Of a stretch of 64,000 nucleotides of DNA, positions 34,915 through 47,152 are shown piece by piece. The DNA is taken from positions 185,255 through 249,254 of the forward strand of contig BQKZ01000008.1 of the NCBI GenBank assembly GCA_036244855.1. Reading direction: 5' to 3'. Origin of the DNA: Temnopleurus reevesii. Its lineage: Eukaryota; Echinodermata; Echinoidea; Temnopleuroida; Temnopleuridae. Made by a program: the position numbers and the translations under genes. Within the stretch, counting starts at the first letter, position 1, and each line of letters opens with the position of its first letter. The notes beneath the pieces are model-generated. The model was given only the letters and a program-made list of their open reading frames with translations. It did not search any database and was not told the DNA's origin.

Positions 34915-37900
34915 TAAAATCACTCATAAGTGAAAATCATTACAGTGTATTTGATAACAAGCAAGAGAGTTTAAAGAGCTGCATATTTATTACTTAACAT
35001 TACTTTACAATGTTTTTACTATTTTTATCAAATTTGAGCAAAGAAATACATAAAAAGTAATGTTTTTGTCTAATTGATGCACGAGCACATTGGCGGTGAT
35101 GTGGATGCATTGAAACATCATTGTTGATCATGTTCCACCAGCTTTAATATACTTATAGTCTTATAGGATCATGGGACTTGCGTATTGTAATATTATTCCT
35201 TCTACTTTCATCCCACAGGAATCACAAAGGTGATGGAGAGCAGTTCCGATACAGAAACACCCCTGGCAATATCTATTGCACTATGATTGTAAAATACAGA
35301 GTACCTTATGGATCATTTTCAGAGGACTATATGACATAGAGGTGTGAATGTGGAAGGAAGAATATATGTGGTGCGATGAAGCAAATCTAAAGCCTGTGAA
35401 AATCTTTTGGGGGTTTTTATACCACATACTATACTTTTTCAGCACGATCCAGGTTAATTTCAATGCAAACTGTATTTATATACTTTTTTGCAGAGCTACA
35501 ATGATCTAACTCCAATTAACATCCCCTGTGTACATGTCAAAGGTCAAATGTGTTTTTTTATAGAGATGCAAAATGACTCCAAGTAATATGAAACCTAGCT
35601 AGTCATAATTAGGACATGTGAAAGTGGTAGTATTTTCAGAGTGCTCAGATCATGGAAAAAAAAAAAATTTTGATTGTAAACCTTTTCACATGCAATATTC
35701 AGGCCCTTATCTCAAAGCGACATGGCCTTTGAAAAGAGAATAATAATTTAGTTTGTTTTCTGCAGTAATGATTCTATAAAAATGTCAGGATATTTTACCT
35801 TATAATTCACATTTAAAAAAAAACTGTATTGATGTATAAAATCCATATGTACAAAATTAACTCATGAAAAATATACATGTATGTGAAAAGTCATTTTGAA
35901 AAGTGTTTTTGCTTTGCTTCTTTATCAGAGCTGTGTACATCAGTATTTGGCTTGGCTTTACACTGAGCTGTGGTAACAACAGTAAATACACTTGTGTTGC
36001 CAATTCAAGGTATCTTTAAAATATATTTTTCCCTGAAAAAAATCCAAGGTAATACATTTTGCAAGGGCTATTTTAGAGCTCATGGGGGCTATTTCTCAGG
36101 TTTGGCAGGCTAATTTCCCTTTGGCATGTATTTTCGACGTTGACCAGTACATACAATAATTGTGCTCCATAAACTACCTGGCAATGGCCTGTGATTGCAG
36201 ACTTTCATGACCCTATTTCTTTTTAAAGGGATCAGACATCACATACACAACCGGTGATAACGTCAACTTGAAATCAATGGGTGATTAAAGATTTGGCTTG
36301 GCTAAGAGGATCAAACAAGGGATTAACAGATTGACTTGGATTTGGTGGGTTAGAATGTTGGGGGCTGATTCAGATTACAAGGATCGTAACATCTCAATTC
36401 AATGGAATCAGGGAGCAAATCTGATCAAATCCGGTGTGGTTTCTTTTTTCATAAAGGAGCATTAAATCTAAAAGAAAATTTTCTGGGGACTTATTCACAC
36501 CTTTGCAGTTAATCTTTGTGTATTTCATTTGCTTGCCCTAAAAACACATTTAAGCACAAGTGTGAAAGTTTACTTTGGAAGATAAATCATTATGGCCTAC
36601 AATATTTACTATTTGCATGGAACTATAATGATTAAAATATCTTTTTCATACATGGATAATAATCTATCAATCACTTTGCTATGATGATATTGTTTAAACT
36701 ATTTAGGATATCGGGTAATCATATTCTAGTTTTGAATCTTTCAAATATACTCAGATCGCTTGTTACTCAATAGAACATTCAAATTAATTTCAAATAACCC
36801 TAAAATATTTCAGGCATGCACATCCCAATGCAGATGAAATGCACTATTCGAACACCAGGTGCCAAGCACAAAGGCATTAGTTACCCAATCCCAATCAATC
36901 CATTGCATTAGTCATGTATACTTAAGACCTTCTGAAGGTCATACAACAGCTTAAATGCGTTAAGCTGCGTAATGAAAGTGCAAGAGCTGATATCAAATGC
37001 TGGCCAGCGTCCCATTCCGACCCCAAGTGTCCCGTCTTTACAAGTGCATTGGTAGTCACTTTCAATTGGCTCAGTTGCCTATTGATGCGTGAATGATGAT
37101 GGGGAGAAATTCCACAAGGGGGTTCCATTTCTATCATCAATTGAGCAGGAAAATATATATTTGGATGCCCACGAATGACTTTCTTTGAATAATCGCTTCG
37201 GTCAGTCTGTTGAATTTTTTTTCATCTTTGGAGAAGATTTCACAATCAAAATAGGAATTTGAATGGAGTAAAAAACCCTTAACATTTGAAAATGACCTTT
37301 CCGGCTTCATTTAACATGTTTGTTTATTTTACTGAAAGTGAGTGGTCAGGTTATATTTCTCATGTTTTTATAACTTTACTGTGATTTTTCTTATTCGAGT
37401 GAAACAAATAGATGAAAAATATTTTAGTGAGGCGATTTTCAAAGGGTTGGTCGGTCAGTCTTGGGGATCCAAACTTTATTTTCTTTTACCTTATAGACCT
37501 TCGGCTAAGCTGCTGCCTTTACATGTATTACTACAGTGTCTAGTGTTGTCATGCTTTCCTTATCAAAGAAAAACATACAAAAAAATCATGTTTGAATCAT
37601 GTTTGACTAGTGGTATGACACATCTGCTGTAACCATTCACAAAATGCCCAGTGGACAATAGTCAAAATCAGTTTTGAGAGTTCTCAAAACAAGAAAAATA
37701 AGCATTAGATAAATGCCAATCTTGAGATATCAACAGGACATACTCCACTGGTTTTATTGAACTGTACATTTTATGCCTTTCATATCACATGATAAGCTAG
37801 TAAAATAATTGAATAATAATTTGGAATACATTTCTTAACTCATTCTCTGGTGCATTATGATTCCTAGGGCTGGCGGATTAATTTTCATGATGTATGAATC

Positions 37901-38129
37901 AAGCAGTTCCATATGATATTGGTATTTTCATTTTGTCATAACTTTTTACCAGAGCATTTTCATCAAAAGTTTTGTCAGAAAACTTGTAGAATGATGTCTT
38001 GGCTTTCTAGCAATATATAATTTATTATACTTATTTCCATGAACAGTGTGCGCATTGTCATAATACAATTGAATGGGTATTATTGTATTGTTGTGTGCGC
38101 TGTCGACCAGAGTCCACTTTGCCAGCCTA
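34915..38129. other. AT-rich sequence; one 37-bp segment shared with 38582-38618
   Basis: The segment 35992-36028 is identical to the reverse complement of 38582-38618 (contains GCCAATTCAAGGTATC). A locally GC-richer spot at 37000-37050 yields no recognisable exon. Confidence 0.5.
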
Positions 38130-38430
38130 GGGTCGGGGATTACAGTCGACAATGCCAGACAATGTGTTAACTAGAGGGTTGGTGGTTCGAATCTCACCCA
38201 GGGCGCTAACTTCCTTCAGCAAGAAATTTACCCGCACTTTGTTGCACTCGACCCAGGTGAAAAATGGGTACCTGGCAGGAATTTATTCCTTGGAATGCTT
38301 GAGCGTCTAACTGGCTTGCCCGGCAGATATAGCCAGGGTAATAATATGATACCTAGTATCAAGCACAGTAGAGTATATGCATATAGTGATTGCGCTATAT
38401 AAATTGACCTATTATTATTATTATTATTTT
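38130..38430 (+). mobile_element. tRNA-derived SINE, best plus-strand copy
   Basis: A tRNA-like B-box (GGTGGTTCGAATCTCACC at about 38185) is followed by the body: TTCAGCAAGAAATTTACC, TGCACTCGACCCAGGTG, GGGTACCTGGCAGGAATT, TATAGCCAGGGTAATAAT. It ends in GCGCTATATAAATTGACC and (TATTAT)n. This architecture (pol III head, conserved body, ATT-repeat tail) is typical of marine deuterostome and mollusc SINEs. Confidence 0.85.
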
Positions 38431-38719
38431 ATACAAGAAATATATATTTTTGATTAAAATCTACGGAAGATGTGAACATACTATCTGCATTTTGTTTCAA
38501 ACATCACTATCAATATGGATCTTTAAAGAAAAAGATACAATGCTAATAATTTGCATGGAATTTTCCTCCCATACCTCTTTGAAATATATTTTAAAGATAC
38601 CTTGAATTGGCAACACAATAAGCAAAACGGAATCTAACTTTCTGACATCACAGACAAAATCAAAATAGTTATAATAAATTGCAAGGTGTACCACCAATTT
38701 GAAAAAGAAACTGTATTCT

Positions 38720-38987
38720 TAATTAAATTTCCAATGCTTCATTTTCTATTTCATTTCATTCACTTTTCACGAGAAAAATTCCCGAAGTGTGTTAATTATC
38801 GACTAGGTGTCACATCTCGGGATTGCCTCGTAGGATAGTGACGCAATTAGCTCTCGGCGGTCGGTGTGCTTGTACAATACAGCGGGCCGCAATTTGTGTA
38901 GTCAAAGAGAGCCTTGTGTACATATCGTAGTATTTAACCCCCCTCAGGGCATGCCTGCGTGCTGCTGCGGAGTCACTGTTAGAAGCT
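38720..38987. repeat. GC-rich direct repeat, copy A
   Basis: Contains TTAATTATCGACTAGGTGTC, GATTGCCTCGTAGGATAGTG, ACAATACAGCGGGCCGCAAT, CATATCGTAGTATTTAACCC and CTGCGTGCTGCTGCGGAGTC. It is about 92% identical by eye to copy B at 39777-40006 and sharply GC-richer than its surroundings. No open frame is conserved. Identity unknown. Confidence 0.85.
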
Positions 38988-39647
38988 TTCCATTCAAACT
39001 CTTCGGAAGATGTGAATATACTATTACAATAATTATCAAAAATATTTATTTTCAAAAACTCCCTAAAAATTAAAGGCAGGGCAACATGACGTTTAGGGGC
39101 GTGGCTAACTGGCCGCTGTCAGTTTGATTACGAAGATTGGCGAACAAAATGAAGGCATTTTAACCTGGAATAGTGAGCGAGCAAGTTATATTTTGCTAGC
39201 ACGCATCTCGACAATCGCATACGTACATGCGTTTCGTACATTTTTAGACAAAAATGAAGCTGAAGAGGGCAGGAATCAAAGTTACTTGCGACGATTATGG
39301 ATAAGAAATTCGCACGAAGTTTCCCAAGTGTCTGAGCTCGGCAAGGTGCGGAAGCATGGAAATGTTCACATATCGTTGTAGTCAATACACAACACGCCGT
39401 CCGTTCGCGCTCGCAACCGGAAGTCCAGTCGATCATGATGGACTGACTTTAAAGAAGAAAAACTTTAAAAACAAATTGTAACGGAATACAATTCTAAACT
39501 TCAACTGAAGTTTTCCCCAAAATATCTCTTGAAAAGTTGCTATTATCATTTATGAAAGAATCTTTAGCTGAGACCATCATTAACCATTAAAAATATCACT
39601 TTTATCCTGAATTTGCCACTGTATAAATCCTCTAATCTGTTCTTCAT
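38988..39647. other. CG-rich spacer between the two GC-rich repeats
   Basis: Notably rich in CG for this window between about 39090 and 39430 (CGCATACGTACATGCGTTTCG, CGCCGTCCGTTCGCGCTCGC), with one ETS-like ACCGGAAGT at about 39417. The frames at 39124 (plus) and 39128 (minus) are opposite readings of the same stretch without family similarity. It could be young repeat, promoter or part of a composite element. Confidence 0.4.
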
Positions 39648-40006
39648 TAAATTTCCAATGTATCATTTTCTACATCGCTACAGGAGTTCAGTATTTGCTG
39701 TAACCAAATTTCCTATAGTGAGTTCATCAAATTAAGAATGTTACATGTATAATTTCAATTTCATTCTACAGTATTTCACTTTTTACGTGAAAAAAATTCC
39801 TGAAGGGTGTTAATTATCGACTAGGTGTCACATCTAGAGATTGCCTCGTAGGATAGTGACACAATTAGCTTGCGGCGGCCGGTTTGCTAGTACAATACAG
39901 CGGGCCGCAATTGGTGCAGTCAACGAGAGCCTTGTGTACATATCGTAGTATTTAACCCCCCTCGGGGTATGCCTGCGTGCTGCTGCGGAGTCGCCTGTTA
40001 GAAGCT
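39648..40006. repeat. GC-rich direct repeat, copy B, with ~90-bp insertion
   Basis: Same order as copy A from TTAAATTTCCAATG to GTTAGAAGCT, but with about 90 extra bp (about 39675-39770) near its left end. The core 39777-40006 matches 38761-38987. Confidence 0.85.
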
Positions 40007-40295
40007 GCAAAGGCCTGGGCAGCGAGAATTAGAAGAAGTTATTGACAGGAAAGTGGGATGGGGTCATTCACACGATGGGTAATTCTAACTGATACAATCT
40101 GATTAATCCTATCTGGCAGAGCATACAGTCCCTGTTTGTATGTGCAAAGCCTGATGGTGCAGCAAAGAGTGAGAGTACTAAACAACTGCGTGGCGTGTCG
40201 GGGTCATTAACAACATATACATGGTGGTAATTCGTATCACGCTTTATATACTTTATAATCCCCACATCCTATGTATTATTGAATAGGATGAAGGG

Positions 40296-40520
40296 TTGGG
40301 TGGAATAATAATGATAATAATAATATTGCGGATTTACATACCGCCTTTTCGGTCAGTTTTGACTGGTCAAAGCGCTTCCGGGATTATTACCGGATGGCAA
40401 TTCAAGACTTAGCATCTAGGCAGCCAAATAGGTGCTCACATCATACCAGATAATGTGCTGCTGTCTCCTACCGGTCCCCAAGCACACCTGAGTAGAGTGC
40501 AGATACACTATAAAGTGTAG
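40296..40520 (-). mobile_element. SINE copy, minus strand
   Basis: The (AAT)n tail is at the low-coordinate end (40301-40325). The body read on the minus strand gives GCACTCTACTCAGGTGTGC, GGGGACCGGTAGGAGACAGC, TTGAATTGCCATCCGGTAAT and AAGCGCTTTGACCAG. Related to 3490-3645 and more distantly to 38130-38430. Confidence 0.75.
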
Positions 40521-41348
40521 TAACAAAAAGCTAAAGCCAGGGTAACATAATTACCTGAAAATTATGCAATCATGATAGCGGTATTATCTGAATGATGATC
40601 TACGTCATCACTTATTTCACAATGATAGTGTACAAAAAATAGAACTTTTCAAAGAAAGCAAGCACTGTTAATTATCGAGGTTGATAATAACACAATGACA
40701 ATACTACAATGTTAAAAAATAATCTTAGCATGTATTGAACTCCTGAAACCTATTGATAATCATAATGATGATATATTTCTAGAAAACTATTAAACTAACG
40801 CAGTAACACTTGCATTATATTCATGCCATGCTCATAGAGAATTTTCTAGTACTTTGCATAGTCTTCAAAAAACAAAATTACTATCAATTTCGGCAGCTCA
40901 TTAATCGTAAAAATCCACGAAATGGAAACCCTTTTTTCTGTTCACTAATATTCATTTTAATGGAGTGATTTGATGGGTCTGTTCAGGTACCACACATCAA
41001 TACAAAACATTTTATAGATGTGAATGGGGATGAACGTGATAGCATTAGTATCACAAGTATTGCCAGCTGTGTTGGGCAGCGAAGATGAAAGTACTAATTG
41101 GAAGACACGTAGGGTAGATGCTGAACACAGTATCAATATCTTACGACTCATCTTTCAACTGCCTTTAACCTATTGCCCCACTTTGTTATATCATACCCTG
41201 CAACCACAGTCCTAAAACAGGCAGTTTATATTTGCTTATGGGAGCAACTAGGTAGGTCTACGCGATACATACAGAATTATCGAGATATGCAAATGGTAAT
41301 GAATAGTGATGTCATATGGTTCGAAAGAGGTTCATCGTGGTGAAGAAT
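40521..41348. other. AT-rich sequence with nothing recognised
   Basis: No exon or repeat structure was seen; frames at 40957 and 41024 are mutual shadows. Confidence 0.5.
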
Positions 41349-41544
41349 AATTGAAGAAAGTTAATCAGTTGTCTCACGATGTGCAAACGTAGAACGTTAG
41401 TATAGTAACGTTTCGGCTGCTATATACTGCTAGCCTTTATCAAACTATATGAAGACAGGCTAGCAGTATATAGCAGCCGAAACGTCACTATACTAACGTT
41501 CTACGTTTGCACATCGTGAGACAACTGATTAACTTTCTTCAATT
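41349..41544. mobile_element. 196-bp near-perfect palindrome (hairpin MITE)
   Basis: AATTGAAGAAAGTTAATCAG ... GGCTGCTATATACTGCTAGC (left arm, about 86 bp) is almost exactly the reverse complement of GCTAGCAGTATATAGCAGCC ... CTGATTAACTTTCTTCAATT. One mismatch is seen (GTATAGTAACG versus GTATAGTGACG). The loop is about 25 bp. High arm identity means recent formation or gene conversion. Confidence 0.9.
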
Positions 41545-41840
41545 AATAGTGATGTCTTTGTCATTATTAAATATATTGCCATCAAATATTATTAAAAGAA
41601 TATCATTATTTTTTTTCTTTTCCGTAGCTTTCAGAAATGATTAATGCAATAAACTCTCATGAATTATCCTAATGTGAAGCAAGGCATGCTTGGATACTGA
41701 CAAAGTCAATCATGTCTCCCATGCAACTACCATAAAATTTAGTCGTTTCTACTCCAAAACAAGTACAAGAATAAGTGTGATAGTCGTCGAAAGTAACAAT
41801 TTACTCCTAAGTCGACCTGACATTTGCAATTAAAACTAAA

Positions 41841-42240
41841 GCCGACCGCACATGTTACGACTGGCTTACGATTCAATTTTATAAGAAAAAGCATCTCTCA
41901 GAAACATCTGTATACATTTAAAATTTTCAAATGAGGTTCTGGAAAGAAAAAAATAGCATAATACAGCTTTCTCCTCGGAACCAACACCAAATCTGCTCCG
42001 ATTCTTAATGATGTCAGAGGATTCGGCGCAGTCTTAAGATTGTTTATGATTTGAAACTGCTTTGTTCCTTGAATCCAGTATAATTATGACTAGACCACTG
42101 GAATCATAGACTTGGTATTCATAGGAGTTTTCTGAACAAGAATTAGGGATGTTTCATTTGTCAAAATGCAAATATTGAATGCTACTGTGATTTATTTCCC
42201 AAATCGTGTCGTAAGCCAGTCTTAACATGTGCAGTGGGAT
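41841..42240. mobile_element. Inverted-repeat element with GCACATGTTACGACTGGCTTACG arms
   Basis: CACATGTTACGACTGGCTTA (41850-41869) pairs with TAAGCCAGTCTTAACATGTG (42212-42231) with one mismatch, separated by about 340 bp of AT-rich DNA. Outer limits and target duplication not resolved. Confidence 0.65.
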
Positions 42241-42803
42241 TAAGTTGCAAGAAATATCACCCCATTTCACACAATTTAATATACAAAGTCATTTCTGCGT
42301 CTTAACAGCATTCCCTCATCATAAGCATAACTGATCAAAAACTAATTTAAGTCGTAGTATACACCCTGGTATGTTGTTAACTAAATCCAATTATAGGATA
42401 CTTGCCTGAGGGTCAATTTAATATTGTTTATGCATCATTAATACTAGATGTAATGAGATACCTTAGAGAGCAATCATTAGGCCTAATTAATCAAAGTAAT
42501 GAGGGTTAATTTTCATTAACTAAATCTCGACCATGAAATAATGTGCCCCTGTGGATCAATATAGCTTTAATGAGAAACATAATACTGTACAATAAAAAAA
42601 TGTTCCTGTTTGATTTTACCAATTTTAAGTTGCCAGAGAGTCAATGAAATCCCTCTTCCGATTCTGCAACATTGTCATGTTTATTAGGGGAAAGATTCAC
42701 ACAATTTCAAGTTACACTAAACATTGTTAGATTTTACCAGTTATTCGTTGCTCCACCAGCGACTAAAATTTCCAGCAACATGGAAAAGGGTAAACTGAAC
42801 TTT

Positions 42804-42879
42804 TACCCATTGACTACTGAATTCTGTAATTCCCATAGACTTTGTGCAGGGACTACCCAATTCCAGTAGTAAATGGGTT
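42804..42879. mobile_element. 76-bp inverted-repeat element (ACCCATTGACTACTG)
   Basis: TACCCATTGACTACTGAATT pairs with AATTCCAGTAGTAAATGGGT. The interior CTGTAATTCCCATAGACTTT matches the relic at 4435-4505. Confidence 0.7.
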
Positions 42880-43139
42880 AACAACAATTTTTTTTTACAT
42901 GTGTCATTGTCAGTGAATTTTTGTATGAACCAATAAGACATCTTGTATCATGTATCTCATTTTTTTCCACACATATAATTGAAAAACATAATCTGAAATG
43001 ATTATGAAACATGTAGCTATTTAAATTTGTAAAAAGTAGAATGAGAATTTGGGTGTTGAAAGGAGTGCATAAATACACAGGTTTACTAAAACGTTCAAAT
43101 TTATGCACGTTTCTTGCCAAAGAACATATAGTTACAAAG

Positions 43140-43220
43140 TTACAAAGCGCCTTGAGCACTCAGCAGAGTGGATACGTGCGCTATATAAATTGCATCTATT
43201 ATTATTATTATTATTATTAA
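43140..43220 (+). mobile_element. SINE 3' end with (ATT)n tail
   Basis: AAAGCGCCTTGAGCACTCAG, then GCGCTATATAAATTGCATC and (TATTAT)n: only the tail portion of the SINE family is left. Confidence 0.7.
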
Positions 43221-46200
43221 AGTATTCCTTAAACCCATCAGTAACAATTGGACAAGAATACCTGGAATCCAGTTTGCATTAATTTCTTGTATCTTCATCA
43301 GGCAAGCCTCGGGCAAGCCTTGGGGCAAGTCTCAGGCAAGCTTTTGGGTTGTCAAGAACAATTTTCGTGTTTAAAAAACGCATAAGACTTTAATCTATTA
43401 GTAAAACTCGCCTCTTCCCTCTGACTCCTGACAGACTCAATTGATAAGCAGAATTCAAATCATGAATGTTGTAGAGTTCGAATAAAAGTTAATCAATCTA
43501 TAGATCAGGAGCAAATCAGAGCTCTCCATCATAGTAACAGATTGATTTCATCACATCAGAAACACATGACTATCAAATGTTATAAATGTCACATCAAAGA
43601 AAATTTAATACAGTATAAAACCATTGTACTGAATGTTACCAGCAACAAGCTTAAAAAACAATGAGTTACTGAATACTTTCTGAATGACTTATATAAATCA
43701 TTTTTAAGAAAGAAATATTAAAATTAAATGAGGACTATGTAATTGTGTCGGAAGATACAAGATTGCAATATAATGAATGTTCCTTTTAGTCTTTAACCTT
43801 TTACAATGTATATTCATTTATTGTATACAATATATTTGATGTATGGATGATTTTGGATAAATAAAATTTCAAGTTCAAGTTTATTTGACTATATAGTAAT
43901 GTTTTCTTTGATCTTGTTACCCCACTGCAGAACATTTTGTATGTGTGGATAATATTGTGAAGTAATTAGCAATCTTGCATTATAGTTTTGTTTTGGTTTC
44001 ACAAAATATAATTGGTGTCAAAAAAAATTGGGTTTCATTTAAGCACTTGTTCATTTTGAACTTAGACTTCATTTTAAAAAGGATTAACAGAGATAAGACC
44101 ATCACAAGCACATGCGAAAAGAAAATGAGTAAGACTTGATTATTCATTTTGTATGTAGAAAATTTCTTGTGAAACAAACATGAAATAAAGAAAATTGGAC
44201 AGATATATCGATTTAGTTCCCTATTCTGAACAGAGCACAAATCTTCCTGTGTGAACAAGCGCTGTGTGATATGTGATGTGCTGAAAGTCAATCATCTATT
44301 GCGCTGAGAAGATATCTGATTGTAAACAAATTAAACCCACTTCAATGTTATGAGGTAACCTTTCATCCACTTGTCAGACATTGCCATTTGGAGAGTTCGA
44401 CCCGGGATGCGAGTTTCGGACGAAGCGAGAGAGAATGACGGAAGAGGTGTGAAAGGCAGAGGAAAGATAGATATGAGGTAGATATTTATAATGTTGAGAC
44501 CAAATGGAGGCAAGAGAGAGGGAGAGAGAGTAGGCGAACCAGACAAATGAGAAGTTGTCAGTCTCTGCTATCCATGGATGAAGGGATGCCAGTTTGGAGT
44601 TTGGGACACAGATGGAGAGAAAGAGAGCAAGAGAAAGTGATAGGTTAGAAATAGGGAGAAGTTATTAAACATGGATGAGATGGGATTCAATGATAGAAAA
44701 AGCAAAGAGTACAACCAATTTTGCTTCTATATTATGTAAAATAGTATTAATTTGAAATAACAAGTTTACTCACAACCTCTATAGATTAAAACTAAATTTA
44801 AATCCAGACTGTCTGAGTTGCAGGGCACGACATTGTTTAATAGGAGGCTGGTTGTAGGATATCAAGGAAAATCACGTTATTGCTATTTCTTTAGCACCTC
44901 TCTAATGAACAAAAAAACTCTCTAGATGTGAAGATGAGGAAACATACCCCATCAATATTACTCTGTCAAGAAGCAATCTTAGGATACTTCTCCAATTACC
45001 TCTGAACGCTGACGGAATCTGAAGGAATGTTCCTCATTAAGCTCTCAAATTAATCTAATCACTGTCCAAGTACCCTCGACTGACATTAAAAAATTAAACG
45101 TTTGATTGCATTCGCAGACGAAATCAAATGCAATCGAGACATGGCCAGATGGCTTCTCCTGGCAATTATTAGGTTGTGTAAATTACTGGTCGGGAATGAG
45201 TTGGGCAGCTGTCTTTCTATCTAACCAGACATAGAGCGATGCGATGTGATTTTTTCACAACAGTCGACGATAGTCCATTGACTCGTACTTACTTCTATAG
45301 TTATTTATTTGTCGGTTTGTACAATTTTGTCATTTATTTGTTTTTGTTTGTTTTTCTGTGTACATGGTTTTTGACGTATCTTTGTCCTGTACCTTTAACA
45401 GTTGCTAAAGGTATTTGAAAAGATCATATCCTTGATGTAACATAATCCATATGATACTGGTTCTGTCCAGTGTTTTCAATTGATTAGCAGTAGTCTAGAT
45501 ACTATTTGTCACTTTTGTCACTTTTATAGCTTTTGATGTACATGATTTTTTAAGGTTTAATTTTTTATACATTGCAAATATGACAGATTTGGTCCTTTGA
45601 CTCTGGTCATGGGATATTTTAACAATAAAACTACAAACGAATTAAATTGAATTGAAAACATCATACGAACATCTGAAATTAAGGTCACCAATGTAATAAA
45701 TATAAAAACTGTAATAAAACAATAGTAATCATCTAATATTGCTTGATCTCAGTTCACAAAATATTTTTAACGTTACCAGACGTAAAAACAGTAAATTTGG
45801 AGACTTCCAAACTCTATTTGTGGAGAAAAATGCAAAAAAAAGTATGCAGAAACAATTTTGGTGACTTAGAATATACATGTAGAATACATCTGCATTGTGG
45901 CAAATTAATTGAGTTTCATATTATAATTGATTTTCATCGATCAATGTTCATATCATGATCGATGTTCTGCGTTTAACCAAATATAATATTTATTTATATA
46001 AATAAAACCCTCTGATATAAAGTTTTACTGTTCTCTCTTTTCCATTCACTATAATTATGTAGGTAATTTACACACCACCTTTTATTCAAGAAATTGTTCA
46101 CTTGAGCGATGTGGGTCAATGTCTGCATATTTGATGATTTACTTGTTAAAATATAGATGACATTTTCGGAGCAAGCGAGACAAAGAGATGAGAGAAAGCA

Positions 46201-47152
46201 ACCAAGCATTTATTTAGGATTATAATAATTATAATGAAAAGACTGCACTAAGCATCTTAGCATGATTGAAAGTAGGAAATACAGATCAATGATTTCTGAT
46301 TGGTCATATATTTAATTCCTTTTTTTTTTTATTGTTTGTCCATCTTTTCTTTTGTTTTTGGTTTTCTTTCCTGTTTGTTTTTTTCAAGTTTTGTTTTGGC
46401 CGGGATTTGGGTCTGGCTTTATTTGTTTAAAAGTTTTTCTTAGACAACCACAAAATAATTTACATAATAGTGAACAATATTCTTACTGGTATTTGATTTT
46501 GTGAGTGATCCCTGTAGATACAAGATTGCTCACTTTTTTATTTTGTAAATCATGCAAGTGTCATGGGATATGTTGGTCTCCTTTCACATTTGTGTTCAAA
46601 GTAAACTTAGTTTGTTTAACACAATATAATCTATTTCCCAAAAAAAGTCATGTCCACACAGTTCAATACATGGTGTACGGATCTATTGTCCTATGACAAA
46701 CTTTGTTTTACTAAAATAGATTAAATTATCATGTTGAGTGCAATTTGTGATATAAACACAACCCACAAAGTTCTTAATAATTAAAAGATATAGAGGTAAC
46801 ATGTTGCTCCCCTGCGCCTCCGTATGCATACGTCATTGAATTGCATCTAACATCATCTAAGTACTTTAAAATCAAATTGATACGTAAGGTCCTTGAGGAA
46901 AGCATCCCTAATGAGATAGCCATTAGCCGTTTATCGTGGCCCATTTGTCATTGTTTAGACTTGGCCGTAATGCCGCCGTGATTGTTTGGACACAGAAAAA
47001 TTACGAAACAATCTTATCTCCAAGGCCAACTCGGATTGACAATGTTGTCACCGACACACCTCCCGAAAGGCCTATGAAGATGGCGAACATCAAGTGTTCA
47101 GCAAATGGCAGGCATTAGTTTAGATTGGGCCTGAACATTTGTGTTGTATAGT
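43221..47152. other. AT-rich sequence with short tandem and purine-rich patches
   Basis: Contains four tandem CGGGCAAGCCT-like units (43301-43345), a GA-rich stretch (44395-44660), an A/T-rich retrotransposon-like 3' tail ending AATTAAATTGAATTGAAAAC (about 45641-45660) and the MITE at 46617. No exon recognised. Confidence 0.5.
46617..46736. mobile_element. MITE-like element, AACACGATATAAACT family, copy 3 (decayed)
   Basis: TAACACAATATAATCTATTT on the left and AAAATAGATTAAATTATCAT + GTTGA on the right. The interior CACACAGTTCAATACATGGT and GTACGGATCTATTGTC matches copy 1 (GCACAGTTGAATACAAGC, TACGGGTCTATTGTC). Confidence 0.7.

Noticed and set aside
38185..38203. tRNA T-arm-like GGTTCGAATC
   Set aside because: No cloverleaf with a complete acceptor stem; it belongs to a SINE head.
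39124..39436. 85- and 102-codon frames on opposite strands in CG-rich DNA
   Set aside because: Mutually overlapping, no domain, no conserved reading between the repeat copies; more likely non-coding.
38720..40006. LTR retrotransposon suggested by direct repeats around a core
   Set aside because: No TG..CA termini, target duplication, primer-binding site, gag or pol frame; interior is only about 0.8 kb.
46936..47118. 60-codon plus frame in locally GC-richer DNA
   Set aside because: No splice-site context or family similarity was recognised; wrong strand for the channel gene.
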